Assembly: GCA_025361465.1 (NCBI GenBank)
Contig: JANYAG010000026.1
Coordinates: 1 to 17,536, forward strand
From: Gemmatimonadota bacterium
GTDB taxonomy: Bacteria; Gemmatimonadota; Gemmatimonadetes; Gemmatimonadales; GWC2-71-9
Direction: 5' to 3'
Length of the DNA: 17,536 bases
Part shown: positions 7,507 to 14,573 of the stretch, one piece after another
Layout of the letters: each line of letters begins with the position of its first letter
How positions within the stretch are numbered: position 1 is the stretch's first letter
Program-made: the position numbers and the translations under genes
Notes under the pieces: generated by a model
Database searches by the model: none
Seen by the model: the letters and a program-made list of their open reading frames with translations, nothing else
What the model was told of the DNA's origin: nothing

Positions 7507-8316
7507 ATGAACCATGATGCACGACGCCTCGCCCGGCTCGCCGAGCGCGCCGCCTCCCGGGCGGGCGCGTTCCTCCTGACCGTCCCTGCCCCTGAGTCGG
7601 CCCAATGGACCGCCAAAGGGCACCACGACTTCGTCACGGAGGTGGACCGCACCGCGGAGCGCCGGATCGCCGAGGACTTGCTCCGGGCCGAACCGGATTC
7701 GCGGATCCTCGGGGAAGAGCTGTCGCCAGCGGGGGTCGACCTCGCCGGCCTGGTCTGGGTGGTTGACCCGCTCGACGGCACTGCCAATTACCTGCATGGC
7801 TACCCGTGGTGGTCGGTCTCCATCGCCGCCGCGATCGACGGCGACCTCGTCGCCGGCACGATACTGAACGTTCCGGCCCATCGCCACTGCAGTGCGTGGC
7901 AGGGTGGCGGTGCCTGGTGCGGCGCCAATCGTCTCGGCGTCTCGGGCGTCCGGGACGCGTCCCTCGCCCTCCTCGGCACCGGGTTCCCCTTCAAGGCGCT
8001 TGAGCAGTTGCCCCGGTATCTCGAGATCCTGCGTCAGGTGATCCCGCTGACCAGTGGGGTACGGCGTGCCGGCAGCGCGGCGCTGGACCTCGCCGGAGTC
8101 TCCCAGGGACACTTCGACGCCTTCTGGGAGATGCAGCTCGCCCCGTGGGATATTGCCGCCGGGATCGTGCTGATTCGGGAAGCCGGCGGGATCGTGACCG
8201 ACTTGGCGGGTGCCCCGGTCCGGGTCCGCCAGACCAGCCTGCTTGCCGGCAACCCGTGGATGCATGAATGGATGATGGGGCAACTCAGGTCAGTATCCGC
8301 GGCCCCTCATCGGTGA
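7507..8316 (+). CDS. Inositol monophosphatase-family phosphatase
   Basis: This 269-residue magnesium-dependent sugar or inositol phosphatase belongs to the IMPase/SuhB/HisN family. Metal-site motifs are complete: ILGEEL with Glu70, WVVDPLDGTANYLHG with Asp87 and Asp90, and a C-terminal WDIAAGIVLIREAGG with Asp215. DFVTEVDRTAE near residue 45 is also family-typical. The substrate cannot be read from sequence. Inositol monophosphatase, histidinol phosphatase and a SuhB-like regulatory role are all possible, so no symbol is given. The ATG at 7507 has GGGAGG eight bases upstream. It is the only plus-strand gene between two minus-strand operons: divergent from trpS by 36 bases, and its 3' end overlaps map by 32 bases. 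Confidence 0.9.
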   Translation: MNHDARRLARLAERAASRAGAFLLTVPAPESAQWTAKGHHDFVTEVDRTAERRIAEDLLRAEPDSRILGEELSPAGVDLAGLVWVVDPLDGTANYLHGYPWWSVSIAAAIDGDLVAGTILNVPAHRHCSAWQGGGAWCGANRLGVSGVRDASLALLGTGFPFKALEQLPRYLEILRQVIPLTSGVRRAGSAALDLAGVSQGHFDAFWEMQLAPWDIAAGIVLIREAGGIVTDLAGAPVRVRQTSLLAGNPWMHEWMMGQLRSVSAAPHR

Positions 8317-9031
8317 TGGCCACCGTGTGCTCGAAGTGCGCCGACAGCGAACCATCCTGGGTCACCACCGTCCACTTGTCCTTGAGGGTCTTGGTGAGGT
8401 AGCTCCCCATCGTGATCATCGGTTCGATGGCGATCGTCATCCCGGCCCGGAGATGGGTTCCTCGGTGCGGCTGGCCGAAGTTGGGCACTTGCGGCTCCTC
8501 GTGAAATCGGGTGCCGATGCCGTGCCCGACCAGCTCCCTGACCACGCCGAAACCAGCCGCCTCCGCCACCGTCTGGACCGCAACTCCGATATCGCCGACC
8601 TGGTTGCCGACCGTCGCGGCGCCAATGCCGGCGACCAGGCACTGCTGGGTGACGTCGAGCAGGCGCTGGACGCCGTCCGGAATCACGCCGATCGGAAAGG
8701 TCGCCGCCGCATCGGCGTGCAGGCCGTCGACACAGGCACCGACATCCACCGAGACGATGGAGCCTGCCGAGAGCTTCCGCTTGACCGACGGGATGCCGTG
8801 GACAATCTCCTCGTCGATCGAGGTGCAGAGGGTCTTGGGGAAGCCGTAGAGCCCCTTGAAGGACGGCGTCGCCCCGGGGTGAGAGCGGATGAACCGTTCG
8901 GCTTCGCGGTCGAGGTCCTCCGTGCTGAGCCCGGGACGAACGATCTCCCGCATCAGCGCAAGGGTGTCGTGGACGATGCGCCCCGCGCGGGCCATGGTGT
9001 CGAGTTCGCGGGCGGACTTGAGGGTGATCAC
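8285..9031 (-). CDS. map: Methionine aminopeptidase, type I
   Basis: This cytoplasmic metalloprotease removes the initiator methionine from new proteins. At 248 residues it is a short type Ia enzyme, without the N-terminal zinc-finger extension of longer forms. The five metal ligands are present with E. coli spacing shifted by one: Asp96 (SVDVG), Asp107 (GLHAD), His170 (VGHGIG), Glu203 (AIEP) and Glu234 (HFEHT). His78 (EEIVHGIP) and His177 (TRFHEEP) match the conserved active-site histidines. It starts with a four-base overlap (ATGA) with adk, the usual partner in ribosomal operons. The stop lies 32 bases inside the convergent phosphatase gene, so the usual infA-rpmJ continuation is absent. 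Confidence 0.97.
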   Translation of the reverse strand: MITLKSARELDTMARAGRIVHDTLALMREIVRPGLSTEDLDREAERFIRSHPGATPSFKGLYGFPKTLCTSIDEEIVHGIPSVKRKLSAGSIVSVDVGACVDGLHADAAATFPIGVIPDGVQRLLDVTQQCLVAGIGAATVGNQVGDIGVAVQTVAEAAGFGVVRELVGHGIGTRFHEEPQVPNFGQPHRGTHLRAGMTIAIEPMITMGSYLTKTLKDKWTVVTQDGSLSAHFEHTVAITDEGPRILT

Positions 9032-9594
9032 GGCATTCCCAGGGCTGCGCGAACCCGGGTGGCAACCTGGTCCACCGTGCCGACCGCCGCGATCCGCGTG
9101 ACCGACCCATGCTGCTCGTACCAGGCGATGACGGGGGCCGTCTGTTCGCGGTACGCCCTGAGCCGCACGACGACCGCGCGGGGATCATCATCGGCCCGGC
9201 TCTCCAGGGTGCGTCGCTTCGCCAGCCGGTCGAGGATTTCCGCGTCACTGACATCCAAGAAGAGCACCCGATCCAGTTGACGGTCGCTCTCGGCGAGCAG
9301 TGCCGCCAGACCCTCGGCCTGCGGGATGGTCCGCACCACCCCATCGAAGAGCACACCTCGACCCGCCTCGGGCCTGGCCAGCTGCTCGCGCATGATGCCG
9401 AGGATGATCTCATCGCTCACCAGATGGCCGGCCTCCATCACCGCCTTGGCCTTCAGCCCGAGTGGAGTCCCGAGCCGGACCGCCTCCCGCAGGAGGTCGC
9501 CGGTCGCAAACTTCGGGATGCCGAGCGCCTCCGCCAGGCGTACACCCTGGGTGCCCTTGCCCGCACCCGGCGGGCCCATCAGGAGAAGATCCAT
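9028..9594 (-). CDS. adk: Adenylate kinase, short-LID form
   Basis: This enzyme interconverts AMP, ADP and ATP in the cytosol. The P-loop GPPGAGKGT is at residues 7-15, followed by FATGDLLREAV and the AMP-binding segment. The protein has 188 residues, shorter than the usual 210-220 of bacterial Adk. The LID between LAKRR (124-128) and YREQTAP (148-154) is only about 20 residues, without the zinc-binding cysteines of long forms. The normally conserved DGFPR is DGVVR here (84-88): the arginine is kept, the Phe-Pro pair is not. The chosen ATG gives the typical N-terminus before the P-loop, but its ribosome site is weak. It lies between a hairpin downstream of secY and map. Confidence 0.95.
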   Translation of the reverse strand: MDLLLMGPPGAGKGTQGVRLAEALGIPKFATGDLLREAVRLGTPLGLKAKAVMEAGHLVSDEIILGIMREQLARPEAGRGVLFDGVVRTIPQAEGLAALLAESDRQLDRVLFLDVSDAEILDRLAKRRTLESRADDDPRAVVVRLRAYREQTAPVIAWYEQHGSVTRIAAVGTVDQVATRVRAALGMP

Positions 9595-9654
9595 GTCTCG
9601 CGTGTCCGTCGTTCAATGGGCGTCAGGGGGTCTGCGCCATGCTGGATGATAGCA

Positions 9655-9689
9655 GGAAGGGTGGCTCTCCGTTCCAGAGCCACCCTTCC
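9655..9689 (-). terminator. Strong 14-bp hairpin between secY and adk
   Basis: GGAAGGGTGGCTCT (9655-9668) and AGAGCCACCCTTCC (9676-9689) are perfect reverse complements separated by seven bases. The element lies in the 123-base secY-adk gap, the largest gap in the window. No U-run follows on the minus strand, so it may be a partial terminator, an attenuator or an RNA-stabilising or processing element separating the spc operon from adk-map. The 60 bases between the hairpin and adk show only a weak TATCAT-like box and no clear promoter. Confidence 0.55.
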
Positions 9690-9717
9690 GTCCGACGCAT
9701 GACTCGTGGCGTGCGAC

Positions 9718-11037
9718 CTACATGCCGAAACGGCTAGACCGGCCCCGGTACTTCACCCGGCCGGATTTCATGAAGCCGTCGTACTTGCGCAGGGTGCGAT
9801 GCTGCTCGATCTGGGCCAGCGTGTCCAGCAGCACGCCCACGACGATCAGGATCGATGTCCCCCCGAAGGAGAATCCCTGGATGCCCACCATGCTCGCGAT
9901 GGTGATCGGCACGATGGCCACGATGGCCAGGAAGAGCGATCCCGGCAGGGTGATCCGGCCGAGTACCGCATCGATGTAATCGGCGGTGGCGCCCCCCGGC
10001 TTCACGCCGGGAATGAAGGCGCCCTGCTTCTTGAGATTCTCCGCCAGGTCGACCGAATTGAAGATGATCGACGTGTAGAAGTAGCTGAACACCACGATGA
10101 AGAGGGCGAACAGGATGTTGTAGGGCAGCGACCCCGGCGCGAGAAACGCGGCGATCTCCTGCAGCCACGGCACCCGCGCGAACTGGGCGATCGTGGAGGG
10201 GACGATGATGACCGTCTGGGCGAAGATGATCGGCATCACGCCGGCGGTGATCAGCCGGATCGGGATGAAGGTCTTCTGGCCTTCGCGGACGCGACCGCGC
10301 CCCATCACCTTCCGCGGGATCTGGATCGGCAGGCGGCGGGCGGCGATCGTCATCATCACCACGGCGGCGACCATGCCGACGAGGACAAGGAGGAAGAAGA
10401 CCGCCGGAATCGGCTGGACCAGGCCATCCTTGACGTACTGTGCACCCTGCAGCAGCCCCGGCCAGACGCGCTCGAGGATCGACACCGTGATGAGCATGCT
10501 CATGCCGTTGCCGATGCCCCGTTCGGTGATCTGCTCGCCGAGCCACATCACGAACACCGCCCCCACCGTCAGGGTCGACACCATCACCAGCCGCGAGATG
10601 GCACCAACACCGGGCACGGCGTTGGGGATCGCCTCGACGAACAGGGTGAAGGTGTAGGCCTGCGACAGGGAGATCAGGACCGTGAGGTAGCGGGTCCACT
10701 GGGTCAGCTTCTTCCGCCCTTCCTCGTCCTTCTGCATCTTGCCGATCGACGGAATGACACCACCGCCGAGCTGGAAGACGATCGAGGCCGAGATATAGGG
10801 CATGATCCCGAGCGCGAAGATCGTCGACCGGGACAGTCCGCCGCCAAGCGCGTCATACAGGTTGAACAGGGTCGACGCTGCCGACTGCGCGATGTAGTCG
10901 TGCAACGCCGTCACGTCCACCATCGGAGCGGCGATGTGTGCGCCAACGCGGTAGATCAGCACGGCCAGCAGCGTGAACAGGAGCTTGTCCTTCAGCTCCT
11001 CATCCATGCCCAGGCCGGCGACGCTGGGTGTGGTCAT
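9718..11037 (-). CDS. secY: Preprotein translocase subunit SecY
   Basis: SecY is the channel protein of the Sec translocon, inserting and exporting proteins with SecE, SecG and SecA. The 439-residue length and alternating hydrophobic stretches fit the ten-membrane-segment family. Recognisable blocks include ALGIMPYISASIVFQL in the third segment region, GIGNGMSMLI, the cytoplasmic loop with RKVMGRGRVREGQKTFIPI, RLITAGVMPIIFAQ and the ribosome-contacting NLKKQGAFIPGVKPG loop. The ATG at 11037 shares one base with the rplO stop (TGATG), so it is the last gene of the spc operon. A strong hairpin follows. No residue looks abnormal. Confidence 0.98.
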   Translation of the reverse strand: MTTPSVAGLGMDEELKDKLLFTLLAVLIYRVGAHIAAPMVDVTALHDYIAQSAASTLFNLYDALGGGLSRSTIFALGIMPYISASIVFQLGGGVIPSIGKMQKDEEGRKKLTQWTRYLTVLISLSQAYTFTLFVEAIPNAVPGVGAISRLVMVSTLTVGAVFVMWLGEQITERGIGNGMSMLITVSILERVWPGLLQGAQYVKDGLVQPIPAVFFLLVLVGMVAAVVMMTIAARRLPIQIPRKVMGRGRVREGQKTFIPIRLITAGVMPIIFAQTVIIVPSTIAQFARVPWLQEIAAFLAPGSLPYNILFALFIVVFSYFYTSIIFNSVDLAENLKKQGAFIPGVKPGGATADYIDAVLGRITLPGSLFLAIVAIVPITIASMVGIQGFSFGGTSILIVVGVLLDTLAQIEQHRTLRKYDGFMKSGRVKYRGRSSRFGM

Positions 11038-11501
11038 CAGTCTTCGACCCGGCCGCCTGCTGCTTCGATCTTCGCCTTCGCGGAAGCGGAGGCGCGCATC
11101 CCCTTGACCACCATCGCCCGGGTGATGTCGCCATGACCGAGCAGCTTGACAGGCTCACTGAGGGACTTGACGAGGCCGACGGCCAGCAGGCTCTCTGCCG
11201 ACACTTCGTCGCCGGTAATGCGGGCCAGGTCGCGCAGATTGATCGCCTGGTAGTGGATCTTGGCCGGGTTGAAGAACCCGCGCTTCGGCAGCCGCCGGTA
11301 CATTGGCATCTGGCCGCCTTCGAAGCCGGGATTCGTCGATCCACCCGTGCGCGCCTTGTGCCCCTTGTGGCCCTTGCCCGACGTCTTGCCGAGCCCGGAC
11401 CCGGGACCACGCCCGAGGCGCTTGCGCGTCCGGTGCGACCCGACTGCCGGGCGCAACGTGGACAGGGTGATGCGTTCGACCGTCTGCTTCTTATCCGGCA
11501 T
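11037..11501 (-). CDS. rplO: Ribosomal protein uL15
   Basis: This large-subunit assembly protein contacts 23S rRNA. Glycine/lysine-rich RGPGSGLGKTSGKGHKGHKA and FEGGQMPMYRRLPKRGF are the family signatures in the first half; the C-terminal globular part ends GGRVED. The start is ATG 11501 (154 residues). GGGGAG lies eight bases upstream of it, whereas the in-frame TTG at 11507, overlapping the rpmD stop, would be only two bases from that site. It is followed directly by secY with a one-base overlap, as in most bacterial spc operons. Confidence 0.97.
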   Translation of the reverse strand: MPDKKQTVERITLSTLRPAVGSHRTRKRLGRGPGSGLGKTSGKGHKGHKARTGGSTNPGFEGGQMPMYRRLPKRGFFNPAKIHYQAINLRDLARITGDEVSAESLLAVGLVKSLSEPVKLLGHGDITRAMVVKGMRASASAKAKIEAAGGRVED

Positions 11502-11503
11502 GA

Positions 11504-11764
11504 TCAATTCTCCCCGACCGGCGTCACCAGAATCAGGTGGCGCACCTTATACAGCATCCCGCGCATGGTGGCGGTGTTGTCGACTTCCGTCGAGGACTGG
11601 TGGTTCCGGAGCCCGATCGAGCGCAGCGTGCGCAGCATCGTCTCCGCATGCCCGATGCCGGAGCGGATCTGCTTGACGCGGAGCCGCTTGGCCACGGCCT
11701 CATCGGGGATCGTTGCCGCGTGGTGCTTGGGGCCCTGACGGCCGACTACTGGATTGCGTCCCAT
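11504..11764 (-). CDS. rpmD: Ribosomal protein uL30, N-terminally extended
   Basis: This is a small large-subunit protein. The uL30 core runs from about residue 27: KRLRVKQIRSGIGHAE, LRSIGLRNHQSS, then TATMRGMLYKVRHLILV. Typical bacterial uL30 has about 60 residues; this has 86 because about 26 basic/polar residues (MGRNPVVGRQGPKHHAATI and so on) precede the core. The start at 11764 is well supported by AGGAGGT seven bases upstream (11772-11778), and no methionine is present at the core boundary. It follows rpsE after three bases and its stop nearly touches rplO. Confidence 0.95.
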   Translation of the reverse strand: MGRNPVVGRQGPKHHAATIPDEAVAKRLRVKQIRSGIGHAETMLRTLRSIGLRNHQSSTEVDNTATMRGMLYKVRHLILVTPVGEN

Positions 11765-11767
11765 GGA

Positions 11768-12517
11768 TCAGACCTCCTGCCGCGCGCGATAGGGAAGCTG
11801 ATCGACGTCGATGCCACGCTCACGGGCCACCTGCTTGACCGACACCAGGCGCTGGAGCCCGTCCATCGTGGCTCGCACCACGTTGTGCGGATTGTTCGAG
11901 CCAAGGCTCTTGGTCAGGATGTCGGTGATCCCGGCGCACTCGAGCACCGCGCGCACCGCGCCACCGGCGATGACTCCGGTCCCGCTGGCCGCCGGCTTCA
12001 GCAGCACCCGCCCGGCACCGTGCTCGCCGATCAACTCGTGGGGAATGGTCGAGCCGACCCGCGGAATGTCGACCATCGCCCGCTTCGCGGCTTCCACGGC
12101 CTTGCGGACCGCTTCGGCGACTTCATTCGCCTTGCCGGTCGCGACGCCGACCCTGCCCTTGCCATCGCCCACCGCCACCAGGGCGTTGAACGAGAAGCGA
12201 CGGCCGCCCTTGACGACCTTGGCGACCCGATTGATGGCCACGACGTTTTCGACATGTTCGTTCTGTGCGTCGCCGCGATCGTCACGGCGATTGCCGCCAC
12301 GCCCGCCGCGTCCGCCGCCGCCACCACCCTGGCCCCCACGGTTGCCGCCCTGGCCGCCGCGATTGCCGCCCTGACCGCCGCGTCCGCCATGGCCACCCTG
12401 CGCCGCCGGCATCCCGGGCACGCCGTGGCGGCCGAGCCCGCGCTGGCTGTTGGCCGCTGGCGCTTCGGCGGCAGGAGTCGCGGGGGACTCGGCCGGTGTC
12501 TTCGTTTCGTCAGTCAT
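11768..12517 (-). CDS. rpsE: Ribosomal protein uS5 with RGG-like N-terminal extension
   Basis: This small-subunit protein is involved in decoding fidelity and mRNA unwinding at the entry channel. The conserved core begins near residue 87 (NEHVENVVAINRVAKVVKGG) and includes GRRFSFNALVAVGDGKGRVG, GTGVIAGGAVRAVLE and NPHNVVRATMDGL. The protein has 249 residues against about 165 in E. coli. The first part (1-40) is Ala/Pro/Glu-rich; residues 41-76 are almost only Gly, Arg, Gln and Asn in RGG-like repeats, with GGNRGGQ twice in tandem. The start is credible: GGAG lies six bases upstream (12524-12527) and the ATG directly abuts the rplR stop. The extension is probably disordered; RNA binding is an inference. 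Confidence 0.97.
   Translation of the reverse strand: MTDETKTPAESPATPAAEAPAANSQRGLGRHGVPGMPAAQGGHGGRGGQGGNRGGQGGNRGGQGGGGGGRGGRGGNRRDDRGDAQNEHVENVVAINRVAKVVKGGRRFSFNALVAVGDGKGRVGVATGKANEVAEAVRKAVEAAKRAMVDIPRVGSTIPHELIGEHGAGRVLLKPAASGTGVIAGGAVRAVLECAGITDILTKSLGSNNPHNVVRATMDGLQRLVSVKQVARERGIDVDQLPYRARQEV
11772..11778 (-). promoter_or_regulatory. Ribosome binding site fixing the extended rpmD start
   Basis: On the minus strand AGGAGGT precedes the ATG at 11764 by seven bases. It lies inside the rpsE 3' end, consistent with translational coupling, and shows that the uL30 extension is translated. Confidence 0.8.
12290..12397 (-). repeat. Low-complexity coding repeat in rpsE (RGG-like segment)
   Basis: This stretch encodes residues 41-76 of uS5. 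It contains two near-identical 21-base units encoding GGNRGGQ and flanking related GGQ/GGR triplets. It is in frame with rpsE and ends before the conserved core. Such a tract could change length between strains by slippage. Confidence 0.8.
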
Positions 12518-12889
12518 TTAGAACTCCAATCCGCCCTTGCGGGCGCCCTCGGCGACGGCCTTCACGCGGCCGTGATACTTGTACCCGGCGTGGTCGAACA
12601 CCACCTTGGCGATGCCGGCGGCCTTGGCCTTGGCGGCGATCAGCTGCCCGACCGCCTCCGCCTTGCCGACCTTGCCTTCGCTGCCGGTGGCGATCCCCTC
12701 GCTGGTATCACTGACGCCGAGCAGGGCCTTCCCGTTCGAGTCGTCGACCAGTTGGGCATAGATGTGCTTCAGCGAACGGAACACCACCAGGCGCGGTCGC
12801 TCCAGCGTGCCGGCGACGCGCTGGCGAACGCGGAGGTGCCGGCGGTAGCGCCGGTCCTTGCTGCTCTTCGGGCTGTGAATCGCTCGCAT
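12518..12889 (-). CDS. rplR: Ribosomal protein uL18
   Basis: This 5S rRNA-binding protein of the large-subunit central protuberance has 123 residues, a normal length. The basic N-terminus (DRRYRRHLRVRQRVAGT) is followed by ERPRLVVFRSLKHIYAQLVDD and the C-terminal KVVFDHAGYKYHGRVKAVAEGARKGGLEF (split here: DHAGYKYHGRVKAVAE, then GARKGGLEF). The ATG at 12889 abuts the rplF stop (TAAATG), with GGGAG about eight bases upstream. rpsE starts immediately after its stop. Nothing unusual seen. Confidence 0.98.
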   Translation of the reverse strand: MRAIHSPKSSKDRRYRRHLRVRQRVAGTLERPRLVVFRSLKHIYAQLVDDSNGKALLGVSDTSEGIATGSEGKVGKAEAVGQLIAAKAKAAGIAKVVFDHAGYKYHGRVKAVAEGARKGGLEF

Positions 12890-13429
12890 TTACTTCGCTC
12901 CCGTCTTGCCCGCCTTGCGGCGGACGAACTCACCGACGTACCGGATCCCCTTTCCCTTGTAGGGCTCGGGCGGCCGGACGCTGCGGATTTCGGCGGCCAC
13001 CTGGCCGACGAGTTCCTTGCTGATGCCTTCGATGCGAACCAGCGTCGGGGTCTCGCAGGTGATCTTGATCCCCTCGGGTGCCTTGAAGGGCACCTGATGG
13101 GAGAGACCGACGACGAGGTTGACGCCGAACGGCTTGTTTTCCGCCTTGTACCCGACGCCCTGGATCTCCAGTGACTTCTGGTACCCCTTCGACACGCCCT
13201 CGACCATGTTGGCCACGAGGGTGCGGGAAAGGCCGTGGAGCGACTTGTCGCGCGGTTCGTCACTGGGACGCTCCACGACGACCTGGCCGTCCGCCACGGA
13301 GGCCCGGATGCCGGTCGGGAGGGTGCGCGTAAGCGACCCCTTCCCGCCCTTCACCGTGATGGTGCTCCCCACGACCGTGGCGGTGACGCCGGCCGGCAGG
13401 GGCACGGGCTTCTTGCCGATACGTGACAT
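12890..13429 (-). CDS. rplF: Ribosomal protein uL6
   Basis: This two-domain large-subunit protein near the sarcin-ricin loop has 179 residues, as in E. coli (about 177). MSRIGKKPVPLPAGV, VKGGKGSLTRTLP, LVANMVEGVSKGYQKSLEI and the C-terminal EIRSVRPPEPYKGKGIRYVG are diagnostic. The ATG at 13429 has GGAGGG four bases upstream, within the short gap after rpsH. rplR follows directly. Nothing unusual seen. Confidence 0.98.
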   Translation of the reverse strand: MSRIGKKPVPLPAGVTATVVGSTITVKGGKGSLTRTLPTGIRASVADGQVVVERPSDEPRDKSLHGLSRTLVANMVEGVSKGYQKSLEIQGVGYKAENKPFGVNLVVGLSHQVPFKAPEGIKITCETPTLVRIEGISKELVGQVAAEIRSVRPPEPYKGKGIRYVGEFVRRKAGKTGAK

Positions 13430-13438
13430 CGGGCCCTC

Positions 13439-13834
13439 CTACCAGAGCACGGCGAGCAGCTCGCCGCCGAGGTTGGCCGTGCGCGCTTCGCGATCGGTCA
13501 TCAGCCCCTTGGGGGTCGAGACGATGGCGATGCCGAGGCCGTTCTTGACCCGCGGCAGGTCGCGGCACTTCACGTAGCGACGCAGTCCCGGGGAGGACAC
13601 GCGCTGGAGTTCGCGGATGACGGGCAGCTCGTTGTGGTACTTGAGGTACAGGCGCAGCGTACCGCCCTGGCCCTCGTCGAGCAGCTTGAAATCTGCGATA
13701 TAGTGGTTGTCACGCAGCAGGCGGGACAACTCGTGCTTGAGTTTCGACGCGGGAATGTCCACGCGGCGGTGCCCAGCTGAACAGGCATTGCGAATGCGAG
13801 TCAGCATATCAGCGACCGGATCAGTCATGCTCAT
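13439..13834 (-). CDS. rpsH: Ribosomal protein uS8
   Basis: This small-subunit assembly protein binds the central domain of 16S rRNA and, in E. coli, represses the spc operon. The 131 residues include DPVADMLTRIRNA near the N-terminus, VSSPGLRRYVKCRDLPRV and the C-terminal GLGIAIVSTPKGLMTDREA. Two starts are possible: ATG 13834 (MSMTD) or ATG 13828 (MTD). A GGAGGG lies upstream; 13834 gives the closer spacing and is used. It starts 16 bases after rplE, leaving no room for rpsN, which normally sits between them. Confidence 0.97.
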   Translation of the reverse strand: MSMTDPVADMLTRIRNACSAGHRRVDIPASKLKHELSRLLRDNHYIADFKLLDEGQGGTLRLYLKYHNELPVIRELQRVSSPGLRRYVKCRDLPRVKNGLGIAIVSTPKGLMTDREARTANLGGELLAVLW

Positions 13835-13850
13835 GCGTTGCCGTCCCTCC

Positions 13851-14573
13851 TCAAGCCACGCGAAGCGAGCGTGGTGTCTCGCCTCGGAATGGCCAACCGA
13901 ACTCGCGCAGCAGCGCCATCGCGAGGTCGTCGCGGCCTGCCGTGGTCACCAGAGTGATATCCATCCCATGCACCTGCTCGATTTTGTCGTAGTCGATCTC
14001 GGGGAACATCGTCTGTTCCTTGACCCCGAACGTATAGTTGCCGCGTCCGTCGAAGCTCCGGGTCGGCAGGCCGCGGAAATCGCGGATGCGCGGCACCGTC
14101 AGGTTGACGAAGCGATCAAGGAACTCGTACATGCGCGCCCCGCGCAGCGTCACCGTCGCCCCGATCGGCAGGCCGACGCGGAGGCCGAAGTTGGCGATGG
14201 CCTTCTTGGCGCGCGTGATGACCGCCTTCTGGCCGGTGATGATCCCCAGCTCGTCGGCGACCGCCTCGACCGCCTTGGGATTCTTGGCGCCCTCGCCCAG
14301 CCCGACATTGAGGACGATCTTCACCAGCCGCGGCACCTGATGCGGATTGGTGAAGCCGAATTCCTTCGACAACCGCGGGCGCACCTGGTCGTCGTAATAC
14401 CGCTGCATGCGCGGCTTGCCGACGCTGGCCTTCGGCGCCGGGTCGAGGGTCTGGGACGCCGCCCCGCCCTTGCCGCCCTTGGCCGCCTTCGGCGCCTTCT
14501 TCGCGTCGGTGGCCGCCGGCTTCGCCGGCTTGGCCGCCTTGTCGCCCTTCTCGTCCTTGGTGGTCTTCGCCAT
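13851..14573 (-). CDS. rplE: Ribosomal protein uL5 with Lys/Ala-rich N-terminal extension
   Basis: This 5S rRNA-binding protein of the central protuberance has 240 residues against about 179 in E. coli. The core starts around residue 55 (PRMQRYYDDQVRPRL). It has GQKAVITRAKKAIANFGLR, LPIGATVTLRG, NLTVPRIRDFRGLP, SFDGRGNYTFGVKEQ and FPEIDYDKI. Residues 1-53 are dominated by Lys, Ala, Asp and Gly, with AAKPAKPA, KKAPKAAKGGKGG and similar short motifs. The ATG at 14573 shares a base with the rplX stop (TGATG) and has GAGGA seven bases upstream, so the extension is probably translated. A GTG at 14576 is also in frame. The tail is likely disordered and could bind rRNA or a partner (inference). Confidence 0.97.
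   Translation of the reverse strand: MAKTTKDEKGDKAAKPAKPAATDAKKAPKAAKGGKGGAASQTLDPAPKASVGKPRMQRYYDDQVRPRLSKEFGFTNPHQVPRLVKIVLNVGLGEGAKNPKAVEAVADELGIITGQKAVITRAKKAIANFGLRVGLPIGATVTLRGARMYEFLDRFVNLTVPRIRDFRGLPTRSFDGRGNYTFGVKEQTMFPEIDYDKIEQVHGMDITLVTTAGRDDLAMALLREFGWPFRGETPRSLRVA

Noticed and set aside
9706..11136. Long open frame (476 codons) opposite secY
   Set aside because: It is rich in Asp, His, Arg and Gly with no domain, and exactly mirrors the well-supported secY gene. Long antisense frames are usual in high-GC DNA.
12290..12397. Repeats considered as a CRISPR or intergenic tandem array
   Set aside because: They are 21-base in-frame units encoding GGNRGGQ within rpsE, with no spacers.
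11537..13174. 545-codon plus-strand frame opposite rpmD, rpsE, rplR and rplF
   Set aside because: It spans four certain ribosomal genes and has low-complexity Ala/Arg/Pro composition. It is a shadow of minus-strand codon bias.
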